From: Lentisphaeria bacterium | GTDB lineage: Bacteria; Verrucomicrobiota; Lentisphaeria; Victivallales; UBA1829 | DNA length: 39,227 bases | Direction of reading: 5' to 3' | NCBI GenBank assembly: GCA_017456495.1 | Contig: JAFTJI010000224.1 | Coordinates: forward strand, 1 to 39,227 | In this document: one piece after another, positions 1 to 6,637 of the stretch | Numbering within the stretch: position 1 is the first letter of the stretch | Layout: each line of letters begins with the position of its first letter | Made by a program: the position numbers and the translations under genes | Notes under the pieces: model-generated | Told to the model about the DNA's origin: nothing | Seen by the model: the letters and a program-made list of their open reading frames with translations, nothing else | Databases searched by the model: none

Positions 1-1
1 A

Positions 2-469
2 GGAAAAATCGGCAGAGGATTTGTTGCGATTTCTTATATGACCGGATCTGAACCGACTGAAGATACTGGGGTTGCTCAAGACATTGAACTTGATTCTCTC
101 CTGAAATATGCTGAAAAATGCGACCCTTTTGTCTGGGAAATAACCGCAGAAGAGATGTGGAAACTTTTGCAGAAATCACTACGCAAAAATGATAAAATGA
201 CTATTGCAAAAATGATTACATTCCCAATGGATTTCTGTGGTGAACGCATTTACACCCGTGCAGAATTTGTGGAAAAATTTGATGAGATTTTTTATCCTGA
301 ATATAAAGAATTTGTCCTGAAAAGCGATGCTTCAGAAATATGGTACAGCTGGCGTGGTGCAGGATTGCCTGATCGTTGTTCCTGGTGCCGCGATGCTTCC
401 AAAAAGTCAGCCGGACCGCTCTCTTTGTATACAGACAGATGGTTAATGATCAAAGCGTTAGGAAAATAA
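2..469 (+). CDS. NTF2-like protein, 5'-truncated by window edge
   Basis: The reading frame is open back to the window edge, so the methionine at 38 is probably internal and the N-terminus is missing. The visible part has an acidic stretch, a helical segment (ITAEEMWKLLQKSLRKND), then IAKMITFPMDF, a 'YTRAEFVEKFDEIF' helix and a 'WYSWRGAGL' strand. This order of short helix, 'ITFP' strand, 'EEF...FDEIF' helix and a W/Y-rich strand resembles small exported NTF2/SnoaL-like domains. I judge that by pattern only and cannot assign a function. The cysteines near the end (DRCSWCRDA) are unusual for the fold. No neighbour on this strand helps. Confidence 0.4.
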   Translation, partial: GKIGRGFVAISYMTGSEPTEDTGVAQDIELDSLLKYAEKCDPFVWEITAEEMWKLLQKSLRKNDKMTIAKMITFPMDFCGERIYTRAEFVEKFDEIFYPEYKEFVLKSDASEIWYSWRGAGLPDRCSWCRDASKKSAGPLSLYTDRWLMIKALGK

Positions 470-554
470 GAACAAGCGGCGGTGTAGGCTTCCCGTCTGA
501 TTATGCCGGAATCTGAACTTGACTCCAGTCGGTGATAATTCCAAAAGATGAATT

Positions 555-588
555 GACTTTGCCCGCCTCAAAACGGTTGGGCAAAGTC
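555..588. repeat. 10-bp inverted repeat spanning a stop codon
   Basis: GACTTTGCCC at 555-564 is exactly complementary to GGGCAAAGTC at 579-588, with a 14-nt loop. On the minus strand the first arm encodes the last residues of the PHP fragment and the second arm lies past its stop codon. It could act as a terminator, although no strong T-tract follows. Confidence 0.5.
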
Positions 589-828
589 ATCATCTGTAAA
601 GCCGTATTCTTCCGGAATCTTTTCACATTCGCTGAAGCTTGATTCTCCACTGAGCGGATAGCCGCCTTTATGAAGGTCGCTGCCAAAGGTGAATTTTACC
701 CCTTTTTCTCTCCATTCAGCCATCTTTTCCAATGTTGTTCTGGCAATGATCCCATCGCCCCGTTTGTTGCAGATATCGCAGCGGTTCAGTTCCGCAGACC
801 AACATAATACAGTTCCGCTAAAATACAA
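568..828 (-). pseudogene. C-terminal remnant of a PHP-type phosphoesterase
   Basis: The 86-residue frame contains 'AELNRCDICN', 'LEKMAEWREKGVKFTFGSDLH' and 'EEYGFTDDDFAQPF'. This is the usual end of a PHP/histidinol-phosphatase-like protein: a strand with a conserved Asn, a helix, the metal-binding 'GSD.H' strand, and a closing 'GFT..DF' helix. Full-length relatives have the metal-binding 'D.H.H' motif at the N-terminus, which is absent here. Only 40 bp separate the frame from the AraC gene upstream, so there is no room for the missing part. I therefore call it a degraded remnant. A small intact protein is possible but less likely. Confidence 0.45.
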
Positions 829-868
829 ATTTTTGTATTGTATTGATTATCAGATGATTCTTTATGCT

Positions 869-1687
869 TCAGTTGGAATGGGAAGAGACTCTTTTTCTGA
901 ATGAAGCCGGAGGATAAGAGAAATATTTTTTAAACATTTTCGAGAAATGATAACGGTCAACAAATCCTGTCTCCAAAGCAATTTCATCAATACTTTTTTC
1001 TGTTTTTACCAGGAGCATTCTTGTATATTCCATTTTGCGTTTTATGATATACTGTTTCGGCGTGATTCCGGTTCCTGCGACAAAATGACGGTGAAAATTA
1101 TTTTCTGACATATTCGTCATTTTGCAGAGGCTTTTGATCGTATGATTCATACCCGGATTCCTGTCGATGAAATTCAATGCATCGCAGATTCTTGAATCAA
1201 TGACTTTCTGTACAGATTCGAATGCTTCTGTAGGAATTTTACTGAGAGTACTCAGGATGATTTGTTCCAGAATGATTGAATTATGCAGTTTGTTTTTCGG
1301 GTGATCCAGTTTCATTATTGATTTTGAAATATTTTCAGCCGGAATTTTCAGCATTTTATTTACGACCCGATCAAATGGTGATTCTGCCAGAAAATGAACT
1401 GCGAACTGAATAAATGATTGATAGTATTTACCTGAATATTTGGTATAAGGCGGGAATAGATAAATCGTTTCCGGGTCAGGTTCAAAATCTGTGCCGTTCA
1501 CAGAGAGAATTGCTCCCGGAAAAGGATGCCAGTAAAGTGTCCAATATGGGCGGAACTGTTGTACCAGAGACCACTCCTCTACATTGAAAAATCCCCAGGA
1601 AAGAGGAAACACAATGAATTTATCCATATCCTGCTGCCAGTAGTATATGGCTTTTTTTTGCAATTTTCTTTTGGTGTTTTTATACAT
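869..1687 (-). CDS. AraC-family transcriptional regulator
   Basis: 272 residues at the usual length for AraC-type one-component regulators. The N-terminal half looks like a cupin-type sensor (W/F/Y-rich, 'YLFPPYTKYSGKYYQSF'). The C-terminal third is a clear double helix-turn-helix: first HTH 'IKSLCKMTNMSENNFHRHF', second HTH 'SIDEIALETGFVDRYHFSKMF' followed by 'KKYFSYPPASFRK', the family signature. The start is uncertain: ATG 1687 has no good ribosome-binding site, and an internal ATG at 1627 follows AGGAT closely. By eye the gene is more AT-rich than the operons downstream, which could reflect transfer or relaxed selection. The ligand and targets cannot be read from the sequence. Confidence 0.85.
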   Translation of the reverse strand: MYKNTKRKLQKKAIYYWQQDMDKFIVFPLSWGFFNVEEWSLVQQFRPYWTLYWHPFPGAILSVNGTDFEPDPETIYLFPPYTKYSGKYYQSFIQFAVHFLAESPFDRVVNKMLKIPAENISKSIMKLDHPKNKLHNSIILEQIILSTLSKIPTEAFESVQKVIDSRICDALNFIDRNPGMNHTIKSLCKMTNMSENNFHRHFVAGTGITPKQYIIKRKMEYTRMLLVKTEKSIDEIALETGFVDRYHFSKMFKKYFSYPPASFRKRVSSHSN

Positions 1688-1707
1688 TTTTTATTAAGTT
1701 TTTTACA

Positions 1708-1736
1708 TTTACTTTCTCTAAGTTCAGGTATATAAT
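1708..1736 (+). promoter_or_regulatory. Candidate sigma-70 promoter facing the pseudopilin remnant
   Basis: TATAAT at 1731-1736 is a perfect -10 hexamer. TTTACT at 1708-1713 is a weak -35 at 17-bp spacing. It points at the ATG at 1795. The region is very AT-rich, so chance is a real risk. Confidence 0.3.
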
Positions 1737-1794
1737 ATAACCGGAAAAATGATATTTTCAAATAAAAAATTCAAAGAAGAAAGGCAGGTTTAAG

Positions 1795-1935
1795 ATGTGT
1801 TCCACAAACAAAAAAGTTTTTACCTTGATTGAGTTGCTTGTTGTAATTGCGATTATCGCTATAACAACAAGAAGTTCTATCAGCGTAAAACATGCACACC
1901 TTGTACCGGATGACGGTTCCATCGACAATTTCTGA
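1795..1935 (+). pseudogene. 5' remnant of a pseudopilin gene (plus strand)
   Basis: An ATG preceded by AGGCAGG opens a 46-codon frame with short N-terminus 'MCSTNKKV' and then '[16 protein letters not shown]', the standard start of a Lentisphaerota/Planctomycete pseudopilin. The match ends at the centre of a palindrome near 1854. From there the frame runs backwards through another pseudopilin gene read antisense and stops at 1935. The rest of a normal protein (about 200-250 residues with an H-X9-DG motif) is missing, so this is a remnant. Confidence 0.6.
1818..1890. repeat. Imperfect 73-bp palindrome of two pseudopilin 5' ends
   Basis: The sequence and its reverse complement both encode [16 protein letters not shown]. 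The exact core is GCGATTATCGC at 1849-1859, centred at 1854, and the ends are TTTTAC/GTAAAA. Mismatches fall mostly at synonymous codon positions. Confidence 0.8.
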
Positions 1936-1966
1936 AAGCTTTTCATTTTTTTTCCTTTATATAATG

Positions 1967-3355
1967 TTATGAGTAAAAGCGTAATACACTGTCTATGATC
2001 TTCTCTCTGGAAAGCGAACCTTCCAGATATTGTTCCAGATAGGGGAGCATGGCATTCCCCACCGGAGCCGGATAACTTCTCGGGTTTTCCCTGCAGCTGT
2101 TGAAGTATTTCAGGGCTTCTTCCGTCGTTGAAAAATCAAGTGTCTTCAAAGAATCCACCCTGACAGGTGCGCTGCGCAGGGATTTCCAGAGCGTGTTCTG
2201 AACCGGTTCGGAGAGCAGATATTCCGTGAAAGAAAATGCTTCCTGATGATGTTCTGAACTTTTGCAAATCGCAACAGAACCGCAGCTGCCCCAGAAGTAA
2301 CAGCCTTCGCGTACCGAAAACAGCACATCTTCATATTCAGCAAGATCCTGATCTTCCCGATACAGAAATAAATTGGAAAGAGATTGCCGGCAGAACATTT
2401 TTCCGGGCGAATTGGCTTTCCATGGTCTGCTGTAGCCGGATGCCGCAAAAGCATTTTTTCTGGAACGGATGAGATCAAACCTGTCAAGGATCAGATTACA
2501 ATGTTCCAGAATGATCTTTTGGGAAAACTCTGCAGGGATCCCCAGTCCCCGGCAGAGATCATAATAAATATTGAACAGAGGAATTTCTTCCGGAATGTTT
2601 TTGATGACTCCGGAGAGCATTTCCTCGAAGGAAAGATCTTTGACATGTCTTCCATTCTGAATATGATAAGGCTTCAAAAATTGCGCAACGGGAAAGGTGA
2701 AAAGATAAGGATAGGTGTAATCCCGGAGCAGCTGTGAAGTTTCAGTAAGAACGTTGATCAGAAACTCATCTGACAGCAGATGAGCTTTGACAGCAGGTTT
2801 CAGCGGTTGAAAATGTTCTTCGATCCCTTTCTTCCAGCGATAGGAAACGGGCAGAACGGCAATATCGAACTTTTCCTGTTCAATCAGGTCCCAATATTGG
2901 CAGTCGTCAGTATAATCGCAAACCGCAGAGACCGGAACCAGTTCATGCGCCGGGAGCAGGGCGTTGAATTTATCAATGAGCTGTGCCCAGAATTGTTTCT
3001 GCAAAGGATGCTCTTCAAACAGCAGAATCTTCATCTGAATTTTAGATGGATCAATGGTGTAAGATGATGCACCATTGTTTGGTTTGTATGCACCATCTTT
3101 GTGATTGACGAAGGTTTTGTGACCTTTTCTCTGCAACATTTCTGCTTCAAGAAACGGTCTGAGAGCCTGTCGCAAAGTCCGCCTGTTAACGTTCAGAAAA
3201 ACAGAGAGTTCCCGTTCGGATGGAAAGAGCGTTTCATGCTCACAATCATTGAGCCATGCGGAAAATCCCTTCCGCAGCTGCAGGTACAAGGCTGTCTCTG
3301 CACCATTATTCAAATGTTGGGAAAAATATTTTGTTCGTATAGATTCTGAAATCAT
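1967..3355 (-). CDS. GntR-type DNA-binding domain fused to a sugar-binding-protein-like domain
   Basis: Residues about 20-85 form a GntR winged helix: 'ALYLQLRKGFSAWL', 'LFPSERELSVFLNVNRRTLRQAL' and the 'EAEMLQRKGHKTFV' wing. A short Asn/Gly linker follows. The remaining roughly 350 residues look like a family 1 extracellular solute-binding protein: 'MKILLFEEHPLQKQFWAQLIDKFN', 'FDIAVLPVSY', and near the end 'EAFSFTEYLLSEPVQNTLW'. There is no signal peptide, so the binding domain probably acts as a cytoplasmic ligand sensor, as LacI/GalR proteins do with a different fold. It is probably self-regulated, since palindromic sites flank and overlap its own promoter. It may also control the divergent exporter operon. 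The ligand is unknown. Confidence 0.75.
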   Translation of the reverse strand: MISESIRTKYFSQHLNNGAETALYLQLRKGFSAWLNDCEHETLFPSERELSVFLNVNRRTLRQALRPFLEAEMLQRKGHKTFVNHKDGAYKPNNGASSYTIDPSKIQMKILLFEEHPLQKQFWAQLIDKFNALLPAHELVPVSAVCDYTDDCQYWDLIEQEKFDIAVLPVSYRWKKGIEEHFQPLKPAVKAHLLSDEFLINVLTETSQLLRDYTYPYLFTFPVAQFLKPYHIQNGRHVKDLSFEEMLSGVIKNIPEEIPLFNIYYDLCRGLGIPAEFSQKIILEHCNLILDRFDLIRSRKNAFAASGYSRPWKANSPGKMFCRQSLSNLFLYREDQDLAEYEDVLFSVREGCYFWGSCGSVAICKSSEHHQEAFSFTEYLLSEPVQNTLWKSLRSAPVRVDSLKTLDFSTTEEALKYFNSCRENPRSYPAPVGNAMLPYLEQYLEGSLSREKIIDSVLRFYS

Positions 3356-3374
3356 GATAATCTCTTTGTTTTAT

Positions 3375-3388
3375 ATGGTGTACACCAT
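3375..3388. promoter_or_regulatory. Palindromic operator for the GntR-fusion regulator
   Basis: ATGGTGTACACCAT is a perfect 14-bp palindrome lying just downstream of the predicted transcription start of the minus-strand regulator gene, where bound protein would block the polymerase. A related half-site, ACACCA at 3404-3409, sits two helical turns away inside the promoter. Confidence 0.6.
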
Positions 3389-3393
3389 TCTTT

Positions 3394-3406
3394 TGTATAT
3401 TATACA
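3394..3406. promoter_or_regulatory. Second palindrome over the -10 of the regulator gene
   Basis: TGTATATTATACA is a perfect 13-bp palindrome covering the -10 hexamer. With the operator at 3375-3388 it gives two dyads centred about 18-19 bp apart, a layout expected for cooperative autorepression. Confidence 0.4.
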
Positions 3407-3427
3407 CCAAATTGCGTGTGTTGTCAA
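3399..3427 (-). promoter_or_regulatory. Consensus sigma-70 promoter of the GntR-fusion gene
   Basis: On the minus strand TTGACA (3422-3427) and TATAAT (3399-3404) are both perfect hexamers separated by exactly 17 bp. The predicted start near 3392 gives a leader of about 37 nt to the ATG at 3355. So strong a promoter in front of a regulator fits tight repression through the adjacent palindromes. Confidence 0.75.
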
Positions 3428-3487
3428 GAGTGGATTCATAAAAAAAAGAGTCTTTTTTTATGGTACTGTCATCTTGTATTTCACTGC

Positions 3488-3515
3488 TTGAAAATTTTTA
3501 ATCCTAATATATATT
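3488..3515 (+). promoter_or_regulatory. Candidate promoter of the MATE-NAT operon
   Basis: TTGAAA (3488-3493) and TATATT (3510-3515) with a 16-bp spacer lie about 40 bp upstream of the exporter start. Confidence 0.4.
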
Positions 3516-3557
3516 AACCGTCTTTGGACAGTTATATCAAAAAGGAGATACTTGTTC

Positions 3558-4922
3558 ATGTTTTTCAAGGAATTGTTTCAGGATAAGACATTCAACCGGA
3601 AACTGTGGGACTTGACGTTGCCGATCACATTGCAGAGCCTGATGCTCGCTCTGGTTGCGGCGGCAGATGCGCTGATGCTCGGGATGGTAAGTCAGGATGC
3701 AATGGCGGCAGTTTCTCTGGCAACTCAGATCCAGTTTGTTCAAAATATGCTTCTGGGCGGGATTGTGGCGGGTGTCGGGATCCTCGGTGCGCAATACTGG
3801 GGAAAAAAGGATCGTCTGGTTCTCAGCAAGATTTTCGGCATGAGTGTTCAGGAAACGCTACTCGTTTCCGTTGTATTTTTCATTGGCTGTTATTATTATC
3901 CTGAGAAACTGATGCTTCTGTTTGCGCATGATGAACGTCTTGTGTCGCTTGGTGCGGAATACCTGAAAGTTGCCAGCTGGTCCTATCTTCTGACAGGGAT
4001 TTCCCAATCTTATCTTGCGACGATGCGTGTGACTGACCACGCCAGCCGTTCTGCATGGATCAGTTCAGGGGCTGTTGTGCTGAATATCGTGTTGAATATA
4101 GTTTTTATTTTTGGATATTTCGGTGCGCCTGCGATGGGGGTGAAAGGGGCTGCTCTGGCGACAGCGTTTGCCCGGCTCATTGAGCTTGGCTGGTGCGTAG
4201 TTTCGACCTTTGAGAAGAGCTTCATCCGGCTGCGGTTCAAGTATATTTTCAAGATCGAAAAGAGGCTGCTGCTTGATTTCTGGAAATATTCTCTTCCGGT
4301 TCTTGGGGCGTATATGCTTTGGGGGAGCGGATTTACTGCTTATACCGCATTGATGGGGCATATGGGACCGGATGCAGCTGCAGCAAATGCCGTTGCTGCT
4401 GTGGTACGGGATTTGATGTGCTGTCTCTCTTCCGGCATTGCCGGAGGAAGTGCAATCGTTGTCGGAAACGCATTGGGGGCAGGGGATTTGAACCTCGGTC
4501 GCCTCTATGGCAGGCGCATTACGATTCTTTCTTTCCTGATCGGATTTCTCTGTACGCTTGTGATCCTCTGTTCGATTCCGCTGGTTTCCTGTTTTATCAA
4601 GCTGACGGATCAGGCTTATGATTACATGGTTGGCATGTTCCTGATCCTTTCGGTCTATATGATCGGACGAAGTGTCTGCACTGTGGTGATCAACGGGGTG
4701 TTTTCCGCGGGCGGCGATACAATGTTTGATGTGTACAGTCTGGCGGTCTGCATGTGGGGGATCGCTTTGCCGATTGCGTTTACCGGAGCTTTTTATTTTC
4801 ACTGGCATGTTCTTGTGATTTACGGCTGCACCTGTCTGGATGAAGTGGGAAAAGTTCCATGGGTTATCCATCATTACAGAAAATACAAGTGGGTAAAAAA
4901 TCTTACCCGGGAGAATATCTGA
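3558..4922 (+). CDS. MATE-family multidrug/metabolite exporter
   Basis: A 454-residue polytopic membrane protein with about twelve hydrophobic segments in two similar halves, as in MATE/DinF/NorM transporters. Typical features are 'LTLPITLQSLMLALVAAADALMLG' near the start, 'GVKGAALATAFARLIE' at the end of the first half, and 'AGGDTMFDVYSLAVCMWGIALPIAF' in the second. MATE proteins export drugs or cationic metabolites by Na+ or H+ antiport. The substrate cannot be inferred. The ATG at 3558 has AAGGAG at good distance. A TTG at 3552 is an alternative but sits too close. The stop codon overlaps the start of the acetyltransferase gene (TGATG), so the two are translationally coupled. The pairing suggests a modify-and-export unit. 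Confidence 0.9.
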   Translation: MFFKELFQDKTFNRKLWDLTLPITLQSLMLALVAAADALMLGMVSQDAMAAVSLATQIQFVQNMLLGGIVAGVGILGAQYWGKKDRLVLSKIFGMSVQETLLVSVVFFIGCYYYPEKLMLLFAHDERLVSLGAEYLKVASWSYLLTGISQSYLATMRVTDHASRSAWISSGAVVLNIVLNIVFIFGYFGAPAMGVKGAALATAFARLIELGWCVVSTFEKSFIRLRFKYIFKIEKRLLLDFWKYSLPVLGAYMLWGSGFTAYTALMGHMGPDAAAANAVAAVVRDLMCCLSSGIAGGSAIVVGNALGAGDLNLGRLYGRRITILSFLIGFLCTLVILCSIPLVSCFIKLTDQAYDYMVGMFLILSVYMIGRSVCTVVINGVFSAGGDTMFDVYSLAVCMWGIALPIAFTGAFYFHWHVLVIYGCTCLDEVGKVPWVIHHYRKYKWVKNLTRENI

Positions 4923-5740
4923 TGTTGACAGAATCAATGATTTCCCTTTACCTCGAACGTTTGGGCTGTCCGGATGCCCGGGCAGTTTCCGGAGAAAACC
5001 TCTTTCGTCTTCAGGCGGCTCATCTGGAAAAAATTCCTTATACGAATCTCTCTTTTTACCGGAATGGAGTGGTCAATTCTCTTGAGACGGAGGCACTTTT
5101 CGAACGGATCATTCTGAAGCGGAAGGGCGGATATTGTTTTGAGTTGAACGGACTTTTCGGCGAATTGCTGCGGTCACTCGGCTATGATGTGACGGAGTAT
5201 TTTGCCCGATGGCATTTCGGCGGGACGGATGCGATTCCAATGCGGCGACACAGGGTTCTGAAAGTCGTGCTTGGAGACGATGTTTATCTTGCCGATACGG
5301 GGATCGGCAGTCCCTGTCCGGCAACGCCGCTGCTGTTTCAGCATGGGATCATTCAGGCGAAAAATTACCGTTCGTACCGGATCGTGAAAGATCCGTTGCT
5401 GGGCAATGTCGTTCAGGCGGAAACACCGGAAGGTTTTCTGCCCTACTTTTCTTTTACAGAGGATCCGCATTTTCCGCAGGATTATATCTATGTTCATGCC
5501 TACTGCGTTCAGCAGCCGGATTCTGTTTTCCGGAACAAAGTTTTTGTGCATAAGATCACAGCAGATACGGACTGGCTTCTTCTGAATCCGACACCGGAAA
5601 GCCCGGATTTTATGTTGCGGATCAAGAATGAGTCGGAAGTTTTGCAGCCCATCCGGTCAAAGGATGAGATGCTTGCGATACTGAATAAAGTGTTTTCTCT
5701 TGACTTCAATGCGGAGGATTTACCGGAGATTCCGCGTTGA
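4922..5740 (+). CDS. Arylamine N-acetyltransferase family protein
   Basis: 272 residues, normal for prokaryotic NAT. The hallmark 'KGGYCFELNG' carries the catalytic Cys72. His110 (in 'RRHRVLKV') and Asp125 (in 'LADTGIGS', usually DVGFG) complete the Cys-His-Asp triad. NAT enzymes move an acetyl group from acetyl-CoA to arylamines and hydrazines in the cytoplasm, and some relatives act in amide synthase steps. The start is taken at 4922, where ATG overlaps the exporter stop; the longer open frame runs back into the exporter gene. Linkage to a MATE exporter suggests detoxification of an aromatic amine, which is inference. Confidence 0.9.
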   Translation: MLTESMISLYLERLGCPDARAVSGENLFRLQAAHLEKIPYTNLSFYRNGVVNSLETEALFERIILKRKGGYCFELNGLFGELLRSLGYDVTEYFARWHFGGTDAIPMRRHRVLKVVLGDDVYLADTGIGSPCPATPLLFQHGIIQAKNYRSYRIVKDPLLGNVVQAETPEGFLPYFSFTEDPHFPQDYIYVHAYCVQQPDSVFRNKVFVHKITADTDWLLLNPTPESPDFMLRIKNESEVLQPIRSKDEMLAILNKVFSLDFNAEDLPEIPR

Positions 5741-5748
5741 ACGATACC

Positions 5749-5796
5749 TCCGGAAGCACGATTCCGGAAAGAATCTTTGAAAAAGACTCTTTTTTT
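5749..5796 (+). terminator. Possible terminator after the NAT gene
   Basis: TCCGGAA (5749-5755) pairs with TTCCGGA (5762-5768) across a 6-nt loop. A T-tract follows at about 5790 after an A/T-rich stretch. The distance between stem and T-tract weakens the call. Confidence 0.35.
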
Positions 5797-5980
5797 CTGA
5801 GTGACTGACTTGAAAAACTCTGTAACAGATATTACATTGCTTTGAATCCATGCAAATCAGAGAGGAAGCCATCTGAACTCTTTTTGCTTAAAACATTAAC
5901 AATAAAATGCCGTTTTCTTCGTTTAATGGTCAAAAGCCGGCAATGAGAAACAACCAACAACAGAAAACAGAGGTTTTATC

Positions 5981-6637
5981 ATGAAGAAAATTTTTCGAGC
6001 AGGCGCATTTGCCCTTATGATGTTTGCGGCACTCACTGCCTTTGCACAGGATGGCGATTCGGGGAACAGAAGAAACGGTGGAGACAGACCCGGAAATAGA
6101 AGAAATGGCGGGGACCGTCCGGGATTCCGCAGCAGAGAACAGGGCAGACGCGGTTTCGGCTGGGGCGCAAGACAGAATCCCCGCGCAGCAGCTGAAAAGA
6201 AGCTGAAAGCTCAATTCCCGAACGAATTTGCAGAAATCGAAAGATTGCGTGCGGAAGCCGAAAAGAAATTGCAGGCTCTTGCCAAAAAAGCCAATATTGA
6301 ATTGCCCGCGCCTCCGAAATCAATGGAAGAACGCATGGCTGATCTCAAGAAAAAATATCCCAAAGAAATGAAAGAGATCGAAGACCTTCAGCGGACAGAT
6401 CCCAGAGCAGCATTTACAAAACTCCGCGCTCTGATGATGAAAGAAAATGGCGGCAAAGCTCCGCGTGAAGGCGGTCCTGCAATGCGTGAGAACTCTCAGA
6501 AACTCTTGAGAGCAGCTCAGAAAAAATATCCGGCAGAGTGGAAAGAAATTCAGAAAATCCGCAGAAAAAATCCTGCCAAAGCTCGCAAAATGACAAAAGA
6601 TTTGATTGAAAAATACAAAAGAGAAAGTAAGAAGTAA
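5981..6637 (+). CDS. Basic exported protein with repeated 'YP-x-E' helices, first gene of the secretion operon
   Basis: A signal peptide (MKKIFRAGAFALMMFAALTAFA, cut before QDGDSG) is followed by two copies of 'NRRNGGDRPG' and an Arg/Gly-rich stretch. The rest is highly charged helix with three related units: 'AQFPNEFAEIERLRAEAEKK', 'KKYPKEMKEIEDLQRTDPRA' and 'KKYPAEWKEIQKIRRKNPAK'. I know no named family. The protein should be periplasmic. Its gene ends directly before the TTG start of the GspL-like gene, so it belongs to the type II secretion operon. It might bind pseudopilins, the secretin or an anionic cell-wall polymer. None of these roles is shown by the sequence. Confidence 0.75.
   Translation: MKKIFRAGAFALMMFAALTAFAQDGDSGNRRNGGDRPGNRRNGGDRPGFRSREQGRRGFGWGARQNPRAAAEKKLKAQFPNEFAEIERLRAEAEKKLQALAKKANIELPAPPKSMEERMADLKKKYPKEMKEIEDLQRTDPRAAFTKLRALMMKENGGKAPREGGPAMRENSQKLLRAAQKKYPAEWKEIQKIRRKNPAKARKMTKDLIEKYKRESKK

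Larger units (their letters stand above)
1758..1946 (-). pseudogene. 5' remnant of a second pseudopilin gene (minus strand)
   Basis: The ATG at 1946 has an AAAGGA ribosome-binding site and lies 20 bp past the stop codon of the GntR-fusion gene. That is a natural place for a following operon gene. The frame reads 'MKSFQKLSMEPSSGTRCACF' and then '[15 protein letters not shown]', a pseudopilin N-terminus, before entering the opposite gene antisense at about 1854 and stopping at 1758. Codons of the shared peptide differ from those of the plus-strand remnant (for example CTG ATA GAA CTT against TTG ATT GAG TTG). The two arms therefore come from separate gene copies, not from a recent duplication. 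Confidence 0.6.

Noticed and set aside
3438-3462. A8/T7 inverted repeat as a terminator in the divergent promoter region
   Set aside because: Three-base loop with only A-T pairs and no gene ending there; too weak to call.
4065-4937. 290-codon frame antisense to the MATE gene
   Set aside because: His/Lys/Asn-rich with no hydrophobic pattern or motif; shadow of the exporter gene.
6065-6125. CRISPR-like or mobile direct repeat in the first operon gene
   Set aside because: It is two in-frame copies of a 10-residue coding repeat (NRRNGGDRPG) within an exported protein.
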